A program made the position numbers and the translations under genes. A stretch of DNA of 49,602 bases from Caballeronia choica (GTDB lineage: Bacteria; Pseudomonadota; Gammaproteobacteria; Burkholderiales; Burkholderiaceae), in assembly GCF_001544535.1 (NCBI RefSeq), contig NZ_FCON02000055.1:1-49602 (forward strand), given 5' to 3'. This document shows positions 27,894-37,778 of the stretch, piece by piece (within the stretch, counting starts at the first letter, position 1; each line of letters opens with the position of its first letter). A model generated the notes under the pieces. It had not been told where the DNA came from. It searched no databases and worked only from the letters and a program-made list of their open reading frames with translations.

Positions 27894-28478
27894 ATGCACA
27901 CGCAGCCTTCCCTTTCCTTGTCGCGTACTTCATCGCGTTCTCACTCGAACACTTCCGCTCCGGCGTGCAGGTCACGTCCCTCGCGACTTGCCGCTGCTTG
28001 CGCCGGGCTCGCACTCGCCGCGCTGCTCGGAGCCTGCACCATGCCGAAACATCCCGACAGCGCCGCCCCGCCGACCGATCCGTACAACCCCGCCGCCACG
28101 CAACTGCTCGACGATACGCAGTGGGAACTCACGCGCTGGGCCGACGCAAACGGCGGGGCGCGCGCGATCCCGCACGGCGACAACGGCCAGCCGATCACGC
28201 TGGACTTCTCCACCGAGAGCGGCAAGCGTCGCGTGAGCGGGTATTCGGGCTGCAATCGCTACACCGGTGCCTACGACCTGAAGGATGGCAAGCTCACGTT
28301 CGGCCCGCTCGCCGGCACGCGCATGGCATGTACGGGCGCGGGCGACGCGCTCGAGCAGCCCTATCTGACCGGGCTCGCGCACATCGCAAAGTCGGGCGTG
28401 CAGATGAATCCGCCGCCAACGCTTCAATTGACGCTCGACGATGGACAGGTGCTGACATTCACGCGTCGCGGGAAGTGA
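27894..28478 (+). CDS. META-domain lipoprotein (HslJ-like)
   Basis: A 194-residue predicted lipoprotein. The N-terminal region is long and basic, then hydrophobic LAAACAGLALAALLGAC ends in a lipobox with Cys48. The META domain (about 70-192) has DDTQWELTRW, SGYSGCNRYTGAYDLKDGKL and GPLAGTRMAC, the core pattern of META/HslJ proteins. These are envelope proteins of unclear function; HslJ is heat-inducible and linked to novobiocin resistance in E. coli. GAGGA lies 6 bases before the ATG at 27894. It is divergent from purT across 212 bases and precedes ftsK by 177 bases. Confidence 0.88.
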   Translation: MHTQPSLSLSRTSSRSHSNTSAPACRSRPSRLAAACAGLALAALLGACTMPKHPDSAAPPTDPYNPAATQLLDDTQWELTRWADANGGARAIPHGDNGQPITLDFSTESGKRRVSGYSGCNRYTGAYDLKDGKLTFGPLAGTRMACTGAGDALEQPYLTGLAHIAKSGVQMNPPPTLQLTLDDGQVLTFTRRGK

Positions 28479-28655
28479 TGCTGCGCGCTCCGGCCATGCG
28501 CTCGTGTCGCGATGCGTTTGCGCACCGTGCCGCTCGCGTTGCATATCGGGTTTGTTGTTCGACTCGATCCGATGGCCGGGCCGTCCATTGCTCGCTTCAC
28601 CGGTTAAACTCGGCGGCCCGGTCTATGCCGCTTTCCTCATTCGTTGGTTCCTAGC

Positions 28656-31600
28656 ATGCACACGGTAGTTCTCGGCTGGTTCGGCGGGTCAGTCGTCTGG
28701 TTTGTTCCTCTCTTGTGGCGACTCGCCAAATCGATGCTCCCCGGCGGCGACGGCCTGCGCGGCCCCGGCACGATCCGGCTGTGGCTCGGCTTCGTCGGCG
28801 TGCTGGTCGCCAGCATGGCACTCGAGGGCGCGCTGCTCGGCTCGTTCGAGGCGGCGGCGGGCGTCAATCGTTGCGGGCATGCGCTCGCGAACGCGCTCGC
28901 CGGGCTTGCGGGCAGGGTCGGCGGGGGTTCGATCGCGGCCGCCGCGCTGCTCGTTTGCCTGCCGTGGCTGTGCGATTTCCAGTGGCGCTCGGCGATCGGC
29001 TGGGCGAACGTTGCTTTCGGGCTCGGATTCAACCCGCAGTGGTTCGACGCGCGTGAAAAGACGCCGCGCGAAAAGCCGTCGCGCAAGCGCAGAGCGCGGG
29101 GCGAGCCGGCGCATCGCGCTGGCGGCATCCCGGGACGCATCGCCCATGATGCTCCGATGCTTGGCATGCCGGCGGCCACTAGCCGCGAAGGCGGACGCTA
29201 TCAGCGGCCGACCGTCTGGCGGCCGCCCGCGATCCAGCGCGGCGATGTGAAGCGGAGCACTGCCGCAGCGTCGCCGTCAGTCGATGTCTTTGCGGATCGC
29301 AATGCGAACGCTCCTCGCAACCCGGCACCGGCGACGGGACGCGCGATACCGCGAGACCTCGTCGAACCGGTTGCGCCGATTGGTTGGCTGGGCAGCGGTT
29401 CCGGAATGCGCGCGGGGTCGCGCGAAGGCGCGGGATCGTCGAAGGTTGCGAATCCGGGTACGGTACGTCCGGTCACCGCACCCGCGGCATCGCGAGGATT
29501 CGTGCGCACTGATGCGCCGGCGGCAGCGCCCAGCGCCGCACCGCGCACGACGGTCGCCGCGAGCGCGGTGCATGCGGTTCAACCGTCGCGATCCTCGGTG
29601 AAGCGGCCGGCGGCTTCGATGAGTCGTCCGGCTACGGGCAGCGTTGCGGCACCGTCTGCGGCAACGTCACGTGCGCCCGTGCACTCGCGCCCCGCTGAAC
29701 CTCCCGGCCCTCTGCCCGCACCGGATTCCATCCAGGCAACGCTGCGCTCAATCGAAGAAAATGCCGCGCGCTGGACAACGCTCGCGGGCGCCGGTCTTGC
29801 AAGCGGTCGTGAGCCGCAAGAGAGGCAGCCGGGGTTGCAAGGCGGCTCGGATCACTCGGGCGCGACGCGTGCCGCCGGCGAAACGCCGAAATCCGCGAAT
29901 GCGCCGCCGATAGGTGATGCCGTGCGTTCGAATGCGATTTCGGCCGCAGGCAGCAGTGCGCCTTCGTTCGCTCTGCACGCAATCACTGGCGATGTCGCCA
30001 GTGGCGCGGGGAATGCGCCGACGGAAGCGCGTGTCGCGCCGCCCCCTGTCGACAGCGAGCGTCGTCGTGATGACGAAGCCGCACCTGAAGATGCCCTCAA
30101 GAGCGCGCCCGCAGCGACGGCTCTGCGGGAAACCGAGGCCATGCCACAGCGGGTCCCCGGGCAAAACACGCCGTTAGTCTCCGATACGACCGCGACTTCG
30201 CTGGCATCGGCCACGCCCGAAGGGTCCGCCCGATCTGACGGTACGCTCACCGGCGAAACGACGGGGGTGGAGGCATTGCAAGCGGCCGCAGCATCTGGCG
30301 CAGCGCTCACCGGCACAGCATGGGCGATGACGACACCGCGACCAGCCGCCGCGCTCGAACCGACGCAGCCGCTATCACCGCCGGCACAATCACCCTCCGA
30401 TACCCTGCCGTGGCTCGCCGCCGTCGTGCGACCCGAAGCCCACCGCCCTGCCCCACCGCTACCGCTGCAAATCGGCAATACGGAAGCCGAAAACGACGAC
30501 ACCAACCCCGCCGCGCATCAACCCGCATCGAACGTGGTGCGTTTCCCCGGCGTAGCGATCGCGCCCACGGCATCGCCAATCGGCGAGCAATCGGCCGAGG
30601 AACCGCCCGAAGCCACCCAACCCGGCACGCCCCGCGCTCCCATCCGCGGCTTCACGCCAACCGAATTCGAGTTCCACGCCCCTGCCGCTTCGGCAGTGGA
30701 ATTACCGGGCTTTGACCTGCTCGAACGCGCATCCGACGACATCGAGCCCGTCTCCGAGGAACGCCTCGCCGAAACCGGCCAGCTGATCGAGCAGCGCCTG
30801 CAGGAATTCAAGGTCCCGGTGACGGTCGTCGGCGCGTCGGCGGGGCCGGTCATCACGCGCTTCGAAGTGGAACCCGCGCTCGGCGTGCGCGGCAGCCAGA
30901 TCGTCGGCCTGATGAAGGACCTGTCGCGCGGGCTCGGCCTCACGTCGATCCGCGTCGTCGAGACGATTCCCGGCAAGACCTGCATGGGCCTCGAATTGCC
31001 GAACGCGAAGCGCCAGATGATCCGCCTGTCCGAGATTCTCGAAGACGACGTCTATCGCAATTCGAAATCGAACCTGACGATCGCGATGGGCAAGGACATC
31101 GTCGGCAATCCGGTCGTGACCGACCTCGCGCGCGCACCGCACATGCTGGTCGCGGGCACGACGGGCTCGGGCAAGTCGGTGGCGGTCAACGCGATGATCC
31201 TTTCGCTGCTCTACAAGGCGAAGCCCGAGGACGTGCGCCTCATCATGATCGACCCGAAGATGCTGGAGCTGTCGGTCTATGAAGGCATTCCGCACCTGCT
31301 CGCGCCCGTCGTCACCGACATGAAGCTCGCGGCCAACGCACTCAACTGGTGTGTCGGCGAGATGGAGAAACGCTACCGGCTGATGTCGGCCGTCGGCGTG
31401 CGCAACCTGCAGGGCTTCAACCAGAAGGTGCGCAATGCCGATGCAGCCGGACGGAAGCTCACGAACCCGTTCTCGCTGACGCCCGATGCGCCCGAACCGC
31501 TGTCGACGTTGCCGATGATCGTCGTGATCATCGACGAGCTCGCCGACCTGATGATGGTCGCCGGCAAGCAGATCGAGCAGTTGATCGCGCGGCTCGCGCA

Positions 31601-32174
31601 GAAGGCGCGCGCGGCCGGCATCCACCTGATTCTCGCGACGCAGCGTCCGTCGGTCGACGTGATCACCGGCCTCATCAAGGCGAACATTCCGACGCGCGTG
31701 GCGTTCCAGGTGTCGTCGAAGATCGACTCGCGCACGATTCTCGACCAGATGGGCGCCGAGTCGCTGCTGGGTGCGGGCGACATGCTGTTCCTGCCGCCGG
31801 GCACGGGCTATCCGCAGCGCGTGCACGGCGCGTTCGTCGCCGACGACGAAGTGCATCGCGTGGTCGAGTACCTGAAGCAGTTCGGCGAGCCGGAATACGA
31901 GGAAGGGATTCTGTCGGGACCGGCTTCGGAGGGGGCGGCGCAGGACCTGTTCGGCGAGGCGCCGGATGCTGAAGCCGACCCGCTCTACGACGAAGCCGTA
32001 TCGTTCGTGGTCCGTACGCGGCGGGCGTCGATCTCGTCGGTGCAGCGACAGTTGCGCATCGGCTATAACCGCGCCGCGCGGCTCGTCGAGCAGATGGAGA
32101 CGGCCGGCCTCGTCTCGCCGATGGGCAACAACGGCAACCGCGAAGTGCTGGCGCCGCCGGGGCCGGCAGAGTGA
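28656..32174 (+). CDS. ftsK: FtsK/SpoIIIE-type DNA translocase with long disordered linker
   Basis: A 1172-residue inner-membrane DNA pump. The N-terminal ~135 residues hold about three hydrophobic segments, fewer than the usual four. Residues about 140-680 are an Ala/Pro/Ser/Thr/Arg-rich linker with no visible domain. The motor follows: alpha/beta domains from about 690, Walker A GTTGSGKS at 834-841, [12 protein letters not shown], and Walker [15 protein letters not shown]-terminal gamma winged helix (about 1110-1170) reads KOPS sites in FtsK. Chromosome-dimer resolution and terminus segregation at the septum are the expected role. Burkholderia genomes often carry a second, shorter FtsK, so this may be one of two. 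ATG at 28656 is preferred to TTG at 28644. Confidence 0.95.
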   Translation: MHTVVLGWFGGSVVWFVPLLWRLAKSMLPGGDGLRGPGTIRLWLGFVGVLVASMALEGALLGSFEAAAGVNRCGHALANALAGLAGRVGGGSIAAAALLVCLPWLCDFQWRSAIGWANVAFGLGFNPQWFDAREKTPREKPSRKRRARGEPAHRAGGIPGRIAHDAPMLGMPAATSREGGRYQRPTVWRPPAIQRGDVKRSTAAASPSVDVFADRNANAPRNPAPATGRAIPRDLVEPVAPIGWLGSGSGMRAGSREGAGSSKVANPGTVRPVTAPAASRGFVRTDAPAAAPSAAPRTTVAASAVHAVQPSRSSVKRPAASMSRPATGSVAAPSAATSRAPVHSRPAEPPGPLPAPDSIQATLRSIEENAARWTTLAGAGLASGREPQERQPGLQGGSDHSGATRAAGETPKSANAPPIGDAVRSNAISAAGSSAPSFALHAITGDVASGAGNAPTEARVAPPPVDSERRRDDEAAPEDALKSAPAATALRETEAMPQRVPGQNTPLVSDTTATSLASATPEGSARSDGTLTGETTGVEALQAAAASGAALTGTAWAMTTPRPAAALEPTQPLSPPAQSPSDTLPWLAAVVRPEAHRPAPPLPLQIGNTEAENDDTNPAAHQPASNVVRFPGVAIAPTASPIGEQSAEEPPEATQPGTPRAPIRGFTPTEFEFHAPAASAVELPGFDLLERASDDIEPVSEERLAETGQLIEQRLQEFKVPVTVVGASAGPVITRFEVEPALGVRGSQIVGLMKDLSRGLGLTSIRVVETIPGKTCMGLELPNAKRQMIRLSEILEDDVYRNSKSNLTIAMGKDIVGNPVVTDLARAPHMLVAGTTGSGKSVAVNAMILSLLYKAKPEDVRLIMIDPKMLELSVYEGIPHLLAPVVTDMKLAANALNWCVGEMEKRYRLMSAVGVRNLQGFNQKVRNADAAGRKLTNPFSLTPDAPEPLSTLPMIVVIIDELADLMMVAGKQIEQLIARLAQKARAAGIHLILATQRPSVDVITGLIKANIPTRVAFQVSSKIDSRTILDQMGAESLLGAGDMLFLPPGTGYPQRVHGAFVADDEVHRVVEYLKQFGEPEYEEGILSGPASEGAAQDLFGEAPDAEADPLYDEAVSFVVRTRRASISSVQRQLRIGYNRAARLVEQMETAGLVSPMGNNGNREVLAPPGPAE

Positions 32175-32211
32175 GCCGCGCGAGCCGCGTCTCGCTGGAA
32201 CTCAGCAGATT

Positions 32212-33276
32212 TCACCAGAGCCGCAGCTTGCGCAACAACCCCAGCGTGATCGCGGCGCATACGGCCATCACGCCCATCACGATCCAGAAGGAAGCCGGCC
32301 CGTGCGTCCCGGGCAACCCCGCGACGTTCATCCCGAAGATGCCCGAAATGAGCGTCGCCGGCATCAGCAAGGCGGACATGATCGCGAGCCACAGCAGCTT
32401 GCGGTTGATGTCCTCGGAAAGCTGCGCGGCGATCTCGTCCTGCAGCAGCTTGGCCCGTTCATAGAGCCCTTCGAGCCCCGAGCCGAGGCCGTTCAGCACC
32501 TGGATCGCCTGGATCAGCGCTTCCATCGAGCGCGGCTCGGCCCAGTCGAGCCGTCGCGTAACGAGTTGCGTGAGCGCGTTGCGTTCGGGATCGATGAAGC
32601 GCTTCACCTCGACGAGCCGTCGCCGCACGTCGCCCAGTTCCGCGCGCAGGATCGAATGCCGGCCATCGAGCACGCCCTCCTCCACGTCGTCGAGGCGGTC
32701 GCCGAGTTCGTCGATGCGATCGGCAAAGGTTTCATTGAGCGCGCGGATCAGACCCGCGAACAGATCGACGGTATCGCGGAAGTACGCGCCTTCGAGCACC
32801 GCGTGACGCAGCCGGTCGGTCGATTGCAGCGGCTGCGCGCGCACGGTGATCATCCGGTGGCTGTCGACGTAGAAGCGCAGCGCGCCGGTCGCGCGCCTCG
32901 ACGCGCGCACCTGGGGATCGGCCTCGACGCTGCCCGTCGGCGACACTACCGCGCGCTCGACATCCGCGACCACGCCGTACACGAAGTTCGAACCCATGTG
33001 CACGCGCGGGCGCTTGTCCTCGCCGTTCAGGAACTCGCGCGCGATGTCGGGCATCGACGTGACGCCGGTCAGCCAGTTCTCGACGGTGTCGTCGTTGGCG
33101 CTCAGGTGCAGCCACGTGGGACCGTCGCCGGCGATCTCGGCGCGCGCCTCGTCCCATGACAGTCGCACCGCCTCGGGGCCGGAGAAGCGAAACGCGGTGA
33201 TGAAGCCGGTGGGGACGGGGCGGTTTTTGTCGGCTTGGGCGCGATTGCTGTCCAGTTCGATATTGCGGCTGTTCAA
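32212..33276 (-). CDS. CorA/ZntB-family metal transporter, TTG start likely
   Basis: A 354-residue member of the 2-TM-GxN family. A large cytosolic N-terminal domain with a long helical stalk (about 170-285) is followed by two membrane segments at the C-terminus. The first ends in the pore signature GMN (315-317, GIFGMNVAG). The sequence resembles ZntB-type zinc transporters as much as CorA magnesium channels, so the metal is not assigned. AAAGGA lies 9 bases before a TTG at 33276, and no ATG in frame has a comparable site; an in-frame ATG at 33351 lies 5' of an inverted repeat. It follows the lactonase gene on the same strand after 91 bases. Confidence 0.85.
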   Translation of the reverse strand: MNSRNIELDSNRAQADKNRPVPTGFITAFRFSGPEAVRLSWDEARAEIAGDGPTWLHLSANDDTVENWLTGVTSMPDIAREFLNGEDKRPRVHMGSNFVYGVVADVERAVVSPTGSVEADPQVRASRRATGALRFYVDSHRMITVRAQPLQSTDRLRHAVLEGAYFRDTVDLFAGLIRALNETFADRIDELGDRLDDVEEGVLDGRHSILRAELGDVRRRLVEVKRFIDPERNALTQLVTRRLDWAEPRSMEALIQAIQVLNGLGSGLEGLYERAKLLQDEIAAQLSEDINRKLLWLAIMSALLMPATLISGIFGMNVAGLPGTHGPASFWIVMGVMAVCAAITLGLLRKLRLW

Positions 33277-33317
33277 CGTTTCGTTTCCTTTCGCGTCATG
33301 GGGACGGCGTACCGCCG

Positions 33318-33355
33318 GGGATTGGGGCGCTGTGTACACCATACACCCCAATCCC
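33318..33355 (-). promoter_or_regulatory. Nested inverted repeat in the leader of the CorA/ZntB-type gene
   Basis: Perfect 10-base arms (33318-33327 and 33346-33355) flank an 18-base loop that itself contains the palindrome GTGTACAC (33332-33339). The structure sits between the lactonase stop and the transporter start. There is no T-run, so a simple terminator is unlikely. It could be an operator or a metal-responsive leader element. This is inference from position only. Confidence 0.5.
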
Positions 33356-33367
33356 AGGCGCCGGCGT

Positions 33368-34666
33368 TCACGACGGCGACACCAGCTTGAAGTCCACCGG
33401 CGACCCGATTTCGAGCCGCTTCGGATCGGATGCGAGTTCCCCGGTTTGCGGATCGCGGCGGAAGAAATAGACGCTGTCGCTATCCTGGTTGCCGACGATC
33501 AGCCAGCGCCCGCTCGGGTCGATCGTGAATTCGCGCGGCGTCTTGCCGAGCGTCGGGTGACGTCCGACGAGCTTCAGGTGTCCATTCGACGCATCGACGG
33601 CGAAGGTCACGAGTTCGTTGACGTCGCCGCGATTGGTCGCGTAGACGAAGCGCCCGTCCGGCGACAAGTGGATCGCGCCGCCGCCGATCTTGCCCTTGAA
33701 GCCGGGCGCGGTCATCGACACGCTCTGGACCGGCGTGAGCTTGCCGTCGCGATAGTCGAACACGATGACCGACGCGTTCATCTCCGTCGTCAGGTAGGCG
33801 TGGGTTCCGCTCGCGTCGAAGATCAGGTGGCGCGGGCCGGCGCCGGGCTTGATCGTCGTGTAGCGGGTGTCGGTCGGGCCGAGGAGGCCGCGGCTGCCGT
33901 CGGGCGTATAGCGGTATGCGTAGACCTTGTCCGCGCCCAGGTCCTGCGCGAAGAGATAGCGTCCGTCGGGCGAGAACACGGTCGAGTGCACGTGCGAGTT
34001 GTCCTGCCTCCCCTTCACCGGACCGCCGCCTTCGTGGTGCACCGTCAGCACCGAGGGCCCGACCTCGCCGTTCGACTTCAGCGGGAACATGGCGAAGCTG
34101 CCGCCCGGGTTCGCGGCGACCGAATAGTTGGCGGTCAGCAAGTAGCGTCCGTCGGGCGATATCGCGAGATAGCAGGGATCGTTGCCAGCGGACGAGACCT
34201 TGTCGAGAAACGTCAGTTGACCGCTCTGCCGGTCGAAGTGAAACGCGCTGATGCCGCCGCGCTGCGAGGCCGGGCCGTTGTCGCCCGGGAGTTCGTTGAC
34301 GGCGTAGACGTACTGGCGGTCACGGCTCACGATGAGATACGACGGGTTCACCGCCTGCGCCGACGCCAGGCGCGTGAGGTCGCCGTTCTTCGTGTCGAAG
34401 CGATACACGTAGATGCCTTCGCTCTTGCCGCTGCCGGTATAGGTGCCGATCAGCAGATCGTAGACGCCATCGGCGGACGCGGACGCCGCCATCACGGACG
34501 AAGCCGTTGCGGAAGGCGTCTGCGCGAACGCCTGAGACGCTGCCAGCGAAACAATCATCGCGAAACCTTTTGCCCATGCAGCGGGCCTGACAGCGAACTT
34601 GTGCGATGCTCGGGGCGCCGTGTTGCGCGGCGTTTCGACCATGACCGACGGCTGAACGGAATGCAT
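33368..34666 (-). CDS. Lactonase family seven-bladed beta-propeller protein, secreted
   Basis: A 432-residue protein of the 6-phosphogluconolactonase/3-carboxymuconate cyclase-type propeller family. A long N-terminus ends in a hydrophobic signal segment with a probable cleavage after Ala48 (AFA/QT), so it should be periplasmic or secreted. Repeats of the pattern SPDGRYLLTANY, SPDGRYLFAQDLGADKV, SPDGRFVYATNRGDVNE and DPSGRWLIVGNQDSDSV mark the blades. An exported location argues against a role in the pentose-phosphate route, so the substrate is unknown. GGAGG lies 4 bases before the ATG at 34666, an unusually strong site. It is upstream of the CorA/ZntB-type gene on the same strand. Confidence 0.88.
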   Translation of the reverse strand: MHSVQPSVMVETPRNTAPRASHKFAVRPAAWAKGFAMIVSLAASQAFAQTPSATASSVMAASASADGVYDLLIGTYTGSGKSEGIYVYRFDTKNGDLTRLASAQAVNPSYLIVSRDRQYVYAVNELPGDNGPASQRGGISAFHFDRQSGQLTFLDKVSSAGNDPCYLAISPDGRYLLTANYSVAANPGGSFAMFPLKSNGEVGPSVLTVHHEGGGPVKGRQDNSHVHSTVFSPDGRYLFAQDLGADKVYAYRYTPDGSRGLLGPTDTRYTTIKPGAGPRHLIFDASGTHAYLTTEMNASVIVFDYRDGKLTPVQSVSMTAPGFKGKIGGGAIHLSPDGRFVYATNRGDVNELVTFAVDASNGHLKLVGRHPTLGKTPREFTIDPSGRWLIVGNQDSDSVYFFRRDPQTGELASDPKRLEIGSPVDFKLVSPS

Positions 34667-34864
34667 GTGACCTCCTGATCGTCTGTTTGCGGCTTGTTTT
34701 TCGAGGTTATTCAGGTTTTGTTTTCACGGGCGAGATGACAGGTCACGGCGCGGCGCGATTCTTGCCACTGTGATGAACGTCGACCCGCGCAAGATTCGTT
34801 CTCCAGGTTGACAAGAAGCATTCACCAGTCAAACCCACGAAGTCATACCAACAAAGGAGTCGCG

Positions 34865-35017
34865 ATGAACATCCACGTTAGCCTGGGCCCGCTCGTATCC
34901 CTGATTGCTGGGATTCTCATCCTGATCATGCCGCGGCTGCTCAACTTCATCGTCGCGATTTACCTGATCGTGATCGGCCTCATCGGTTTGTTCGGGCTGG
35001 GGGCAGCGCATTTCTGA
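34865..35017 (+). CDS. DUF3096 small membrane protein
   Basis: A 50-residue protein that is almost entirely two hydrophobic segments: about 8-22 (PLVSLIAGILILIMP) and 27-46 (FIVAIYLIVIGLIGLFGLG). This is the whole DUF3096 domain. Its function is unknown; such proteins are often found near stress genes. AAAGGAG lies 6 bases before the ATG at 34865, so expression is well supported. A perfect TTGACA at 34808-34813 has no matching -10 at normal distance. It is divergent from the lactonase gene. Confidence 0.85.
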   Translation: MNIHVSLGPLVSLIAGILILIMPRLLNFIVAIYLIVIGLIGLFGLGAAHF

Positions 35018-35065
35018 GCGGAGAGCGGCGTTTCTGTCGTCCGCCCTGCGTCTGACGCCGATTTC

Positions 35066-35185
35066 GTGGCCGGGTTCCGCGCGTGGCTCAAGGCAATGAG
35101 GCGCGGCAAGACGCGGACGAGCAGGATCGTCGAGCGCCGTGCCCGGCTGCTCGTCGATCCTGCGTTCCTGGTCGTATTCGAATGA
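35066..35185 (+). CDS. Possible 39-residue small protein, unassigned
   Basis: After the DUF3096 stop the same frame continues open, with a GTG at 35066 (or an ATG at 35096) and a stop at 35183-35185. The predicted segment is rich in basic residues in the middle (RRGKTRTSRIVERRARLL) and ends in DPAFLVVFE, which looks protein-like. There is no clear ribosome-binding site. It could be a real small protein, a remnant of a longer gene or chance coding. I do not recognise it. Confidence 0.2.
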   Translation: MAGFRAWLKAMRRGKTRTSRIVERRARLLVDPAFLVVFE

Positions 35186-35202
35186 GGTGCGGTACCGCCG
35201 GA

Positions 35203-35451
35203 TCAACCGTGCGCGAGTTGATCGAGACGCAGGCGTCCCTGCAGCGACAGGCCACCGACGGAAATACCGCCGACGCCATAAGTGAAGCGCGTGAAGCAGG
35301 CGCGCTCGGTCAGAAAGGCCGCCGCCGTTTCCATGGCGTTGCGAGAAAGACCAAGGTGCTTGTGATCGAGCGGAAGCAGCGAGTCGGCGTCAGAGACGCG
35401 GCTTGCTGCGGATAGTATCGCGATGCAGTCGGCTTTCGACGGGTTGAGCAT
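35203..35451 (-). CDS. Hypothetical small protein, possibly winged-helix
   Basis: An 82-residue predicted protein beginning MLNPSKADCIAILSAASRVS and ending in GISVGGLSLQGRLRLDQL. The pattern of an alternating helical first half and a TERACFTRF...GGLSLQGRLRL end resembles small winged-helix proteins, but I do not recognise a named family. GAGGA lies about 11 bases before the ATG at 35451. It has no obvious partner: DUF3096 is convergent and GH15 is divergent. The codon pattern fits the neighbours better than the opposite frame, which is why I prefer this strand. Confidence 0.5.
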   Translation of the reverse strand: MLNPSKADCIAILSAASRVSDADSLLPLDHKHLGLSRNAMETAAAFLTERACFTRFTYGVGGISVGGLSLQGRLRLDQLAHG

Positions 35452-35912
35452 GGGATTCTGTTCCTCGAAAACGATACGCTGAAGACGGATTGTCCAAACG
35501 ACGATTTGAAGACCAGCAATGCGCCGCCACACGTTGTTGCTTCACAACCTGCATGAAACCCCGGAGGCACGCGCACAAGGAAACCATTCTGATGAGGCCG
35601 GATGCACGCGAAGGGCAACATGAACGATGAAAAAACATCTAGAAGCGCGCGCACAAAGTGTCCCTGCCAATCTTCATTCTAAAGCGCTGACCATTTATTT
35701 TCCAAGGGCCATTGCGTCAGTTTCGTGACGGTTTGTCACGCGGCGCATCGATCAAGTTCCTGCCGAGGCCAGACTATTGCGGCAGAATGCGCCTCGATAG
35801 GCGTTTTCATCGCATCGACCACGCCGTGAGCGCGCGTACACGCGCGGCGTCGATGTGCCGGACAATCCGCGGCGCCGCATCGCGCGCCGCACGACGAGAG
35901 TTTCCATCCGCC
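35452..35912. other. Intergenic region upstream of the GH15 gene
   Basis: The 461 bases lower in GC than the surroundings hold no convincing gene. The GH15 frame is open back to 35712 without family-like residues. A small inverted repeat (6-base arms, 35724-35729 and 35735-35740) lies about 175 bases before the GH15 start. Nothing else stands out. Confidence 0.4.
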
Positions 35913-37778
35913 ATGCCCGCACCGATTGAAGACTACGCCATGGTCGGCGACGGTCATACCGCCGCCCTGATCGCCCGCAACGGCTCGGTCGACTGGCTCT
36001 GCTGGCCGCGCTTCGATTCCGGCGCGTGCTTCGCCGCGCTGCTCGGCACGCCCGAGCACGGCCGCTGGCTGATCGCGCCGGACCTGCCCGAGGATGCCGC
36101 GCCGCCAACCATCACACGCCGGTATCGCGGCGACACGCTGATCCTGGAAACCGATTTCGAAACGCCGGACGGCGCAGTGACGATCGTCGATTTCATGCCC
36201 GCGCGAAACGGCCACTCGGAACTCGTGCGCATCGTGGTCGGCCGGCGCGGCGCCGTGCCGATGAAGACGGAACTGGTCCTGCGCTTCGACTATGGCTCGT
36301 CGGTGCCGTGGGTGAGCCGCCTGCCCGACGACAGCGGCATCAAGGCCGTCGTCGGACCGGATCTCGCGGTGCTGCGCACGCCGATCGACCTCGTCGGCGA
36401 GAACATGAAGACGGTCGGCAATTTCACCGTGCAGGCCGGCGAACGCGTGCCCTTCTCGCTTTGCTACTCGCAATCGCACCTGCGCCTGCCGCCCGCGCAC
36501 GATCCGCACACGCAACTCGCGCGCACCGAGAACCACTGGCGCGAATGGTCCGCGCAGAGCGACCTCAAAGGCAAATGGGCGCCGGCGATCCGCCGCTCCC
36601 TGATCACGCTCAAGGCGCTCGCCTATGAGCCGACCGGCGGCATCGTCGCCGCGCCGACGACGTCGCTGCCCGAGCAGCTCGGCGGCACGCGCAACTGGGA
36701 CTATCGCTATTGCTGGCTGCGCGACGCCACCATCACGCTGCTCGCGATGATGCGCGGCGGCTACTACGACGAAGCCCGCGCCTGGCGCGCGTGGCTGGGC
36801 CGCGTGATGGCGGGATCGCCCGAACAGGTGCAGATCATGTACGGCATCGCGGGCGAGCGGCGCCTGCCGGAGTGGATCGTCGAATGGCTGCCGGGCTATG
36901 AGGGCGCGCAACCGGTGCGCATCGGCAATGGCGCTGTGAACCAGCTGCAGCTCGACGTGTACGGCGAAGTGATGAACGCGCTGCATCTCGCGCGCGTCGG
37001 CGGCCTGCAAAGCGACGAAACCGCGTGGTCGATCCAGTGCGCGATGCTCAAGCATCTGGAAACCGTCTGGCAGGAGCCCGACGAAGGCATCTGGGAAGTG
37101 CGAGGGGGCCGCCAGCACTTCACGTTCTCGAAAGTGATGGCGTGGGTGGCATTCGACCGCGCGCTCAAGTCGGCGGAAAAGTTCGGCCTTCCAGGCCCGC
37201 TCGACCATTGGCGCGACCTGCGCGCGCAGATTCATGCCGACGTCTGCGAGAAAAGCTGGAACGCGCCGATGAATTCGTTCGTGCAGGCCTATCACGGCGA
37301 TGCGCTCGACGCGAGCCTGCTTTTGATCCCTTTGCTCGGCTTTCTTCCGCCAGATGATGCGCGAGTGACCGGAACCGTACATGCAATCGAAACCGAACTG
37401 ACCCATGATGGCCTTGTGAAGCGTTATCACACGACTGAAGTCGCCGATGGCCTGCCGCCCGGAGAAGGCACGTTTCTGGCTTGTAGCTTCTGGCTGGTCG
37501 ACAATCTGGCGCTCCAGGGCCGCTTCGACGAGGCGCACGCGATGTTCGAGCGTCTCATCGGACTGGCAAACGATGTGGGTCTTTTATCGGAGGAATACGA
37601 CACCGTGGCAAAGCGTCTTGTCGGTAATTTCCCACAGGCGTTTTCCCACGTTGCGCTCGTCCATACCGGGATGAATCTGATGCGTCACGAGCAGGAAATC
37701 GCCCGCGCGACGGGCCAGCCCAGCAGTCAGCACGATCGGCCCACCGAAGCGGGTGCAACAACGGAAAGCCAATCGTAA
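35913..37778 (+). CDS. Glycoside hydrolase family 15 protein
   Basis: A 621-residue cytosolic protein without signal peptide. An N-terminal beta-sandwich-like domain begins MPAPIEDYAMVGDGHTAALIARNGSVDWLCW, and a six-hairpin (alpha/alpha)6 catalytic domain follows. Landmarks are NWDYRYCWLRDAT from 261 and EPDEGIWE at 388-395, which holds candidate acidic catalytic residues. GH15 includes glucoamylases and trehalases; this bacterial branch has been shown in some cases to be trehalase. The exact substrate is not visible. The ATG at 35913 matches the usual start of the family. It precedes phaZ by 323 bases, so the two carbon-reserve genes probably have separate promoters. Confidence 0.92.
   Translation: MPAPIEDYAMVGDGHTAALIARNGSVDWLCWPRFDSGACFAALLGTPEHGRWLIAPDLPEDAAPPTITRRYRGDTLILETDFETPDGAVTIVDFMPARNGHSELVRIVVGRRGAVPMKTELVLRFDYGSSVPWVSRLPDDSGIKAVVGPDLAVLRTPIDLVGENMKTVGNFTVQAGERVPFSLCYSQSHLRLPPAHDPHTQLARTENHWREWSAQSDLKGKWAPAIRRSLITLKALAYEPTGGIVAAPTTSLPEQLGGTRNWDYRYCWLRDATITLLAMMRGGYYDEARAWRAWLGRVMAGSPEQVQIMYGIAGERRLPEWIVEWLPGYEGAQPVRIGNGAVNQLQLDVYGEVMNALHLARVGGLQSDETAWSIQCAMLKHLETVWQEPDEGIWEVRGGRQHFTFSKVMAWVAFDRALKSAEKFGLPGPLDHWRDLRAQIHADVCEKSWNAPMNSFVQAYHGDALDASLLLIPLLGFLPPDDARVTGTVHAIETELTHDGLVKRYHTTEVADGLPPGEGTFLACSFWLVDNLALQGRFDEAHAMFERLIGLANDVGLLSEEYDTVAKRLVGNFPQAFSHVALVHTGMNLMRHEQEIARATGQPSSQHDRPTEAGATTESQS

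Noticed and set aside
28479-28655. An 8-base inverted repeat (28490-28497/28572-28579) before ftsK
   Set aside because: The arms are separated by about 74 bases without further pairing, and such matches are expected by chance at this GC content.
34808-34813. Perfect TTGACA before the DUF3096 gene as a promoter
   Set aside because: No -10-like hexamer occurs at 16-18 bases downstream; a good hexamer alone is not enough.
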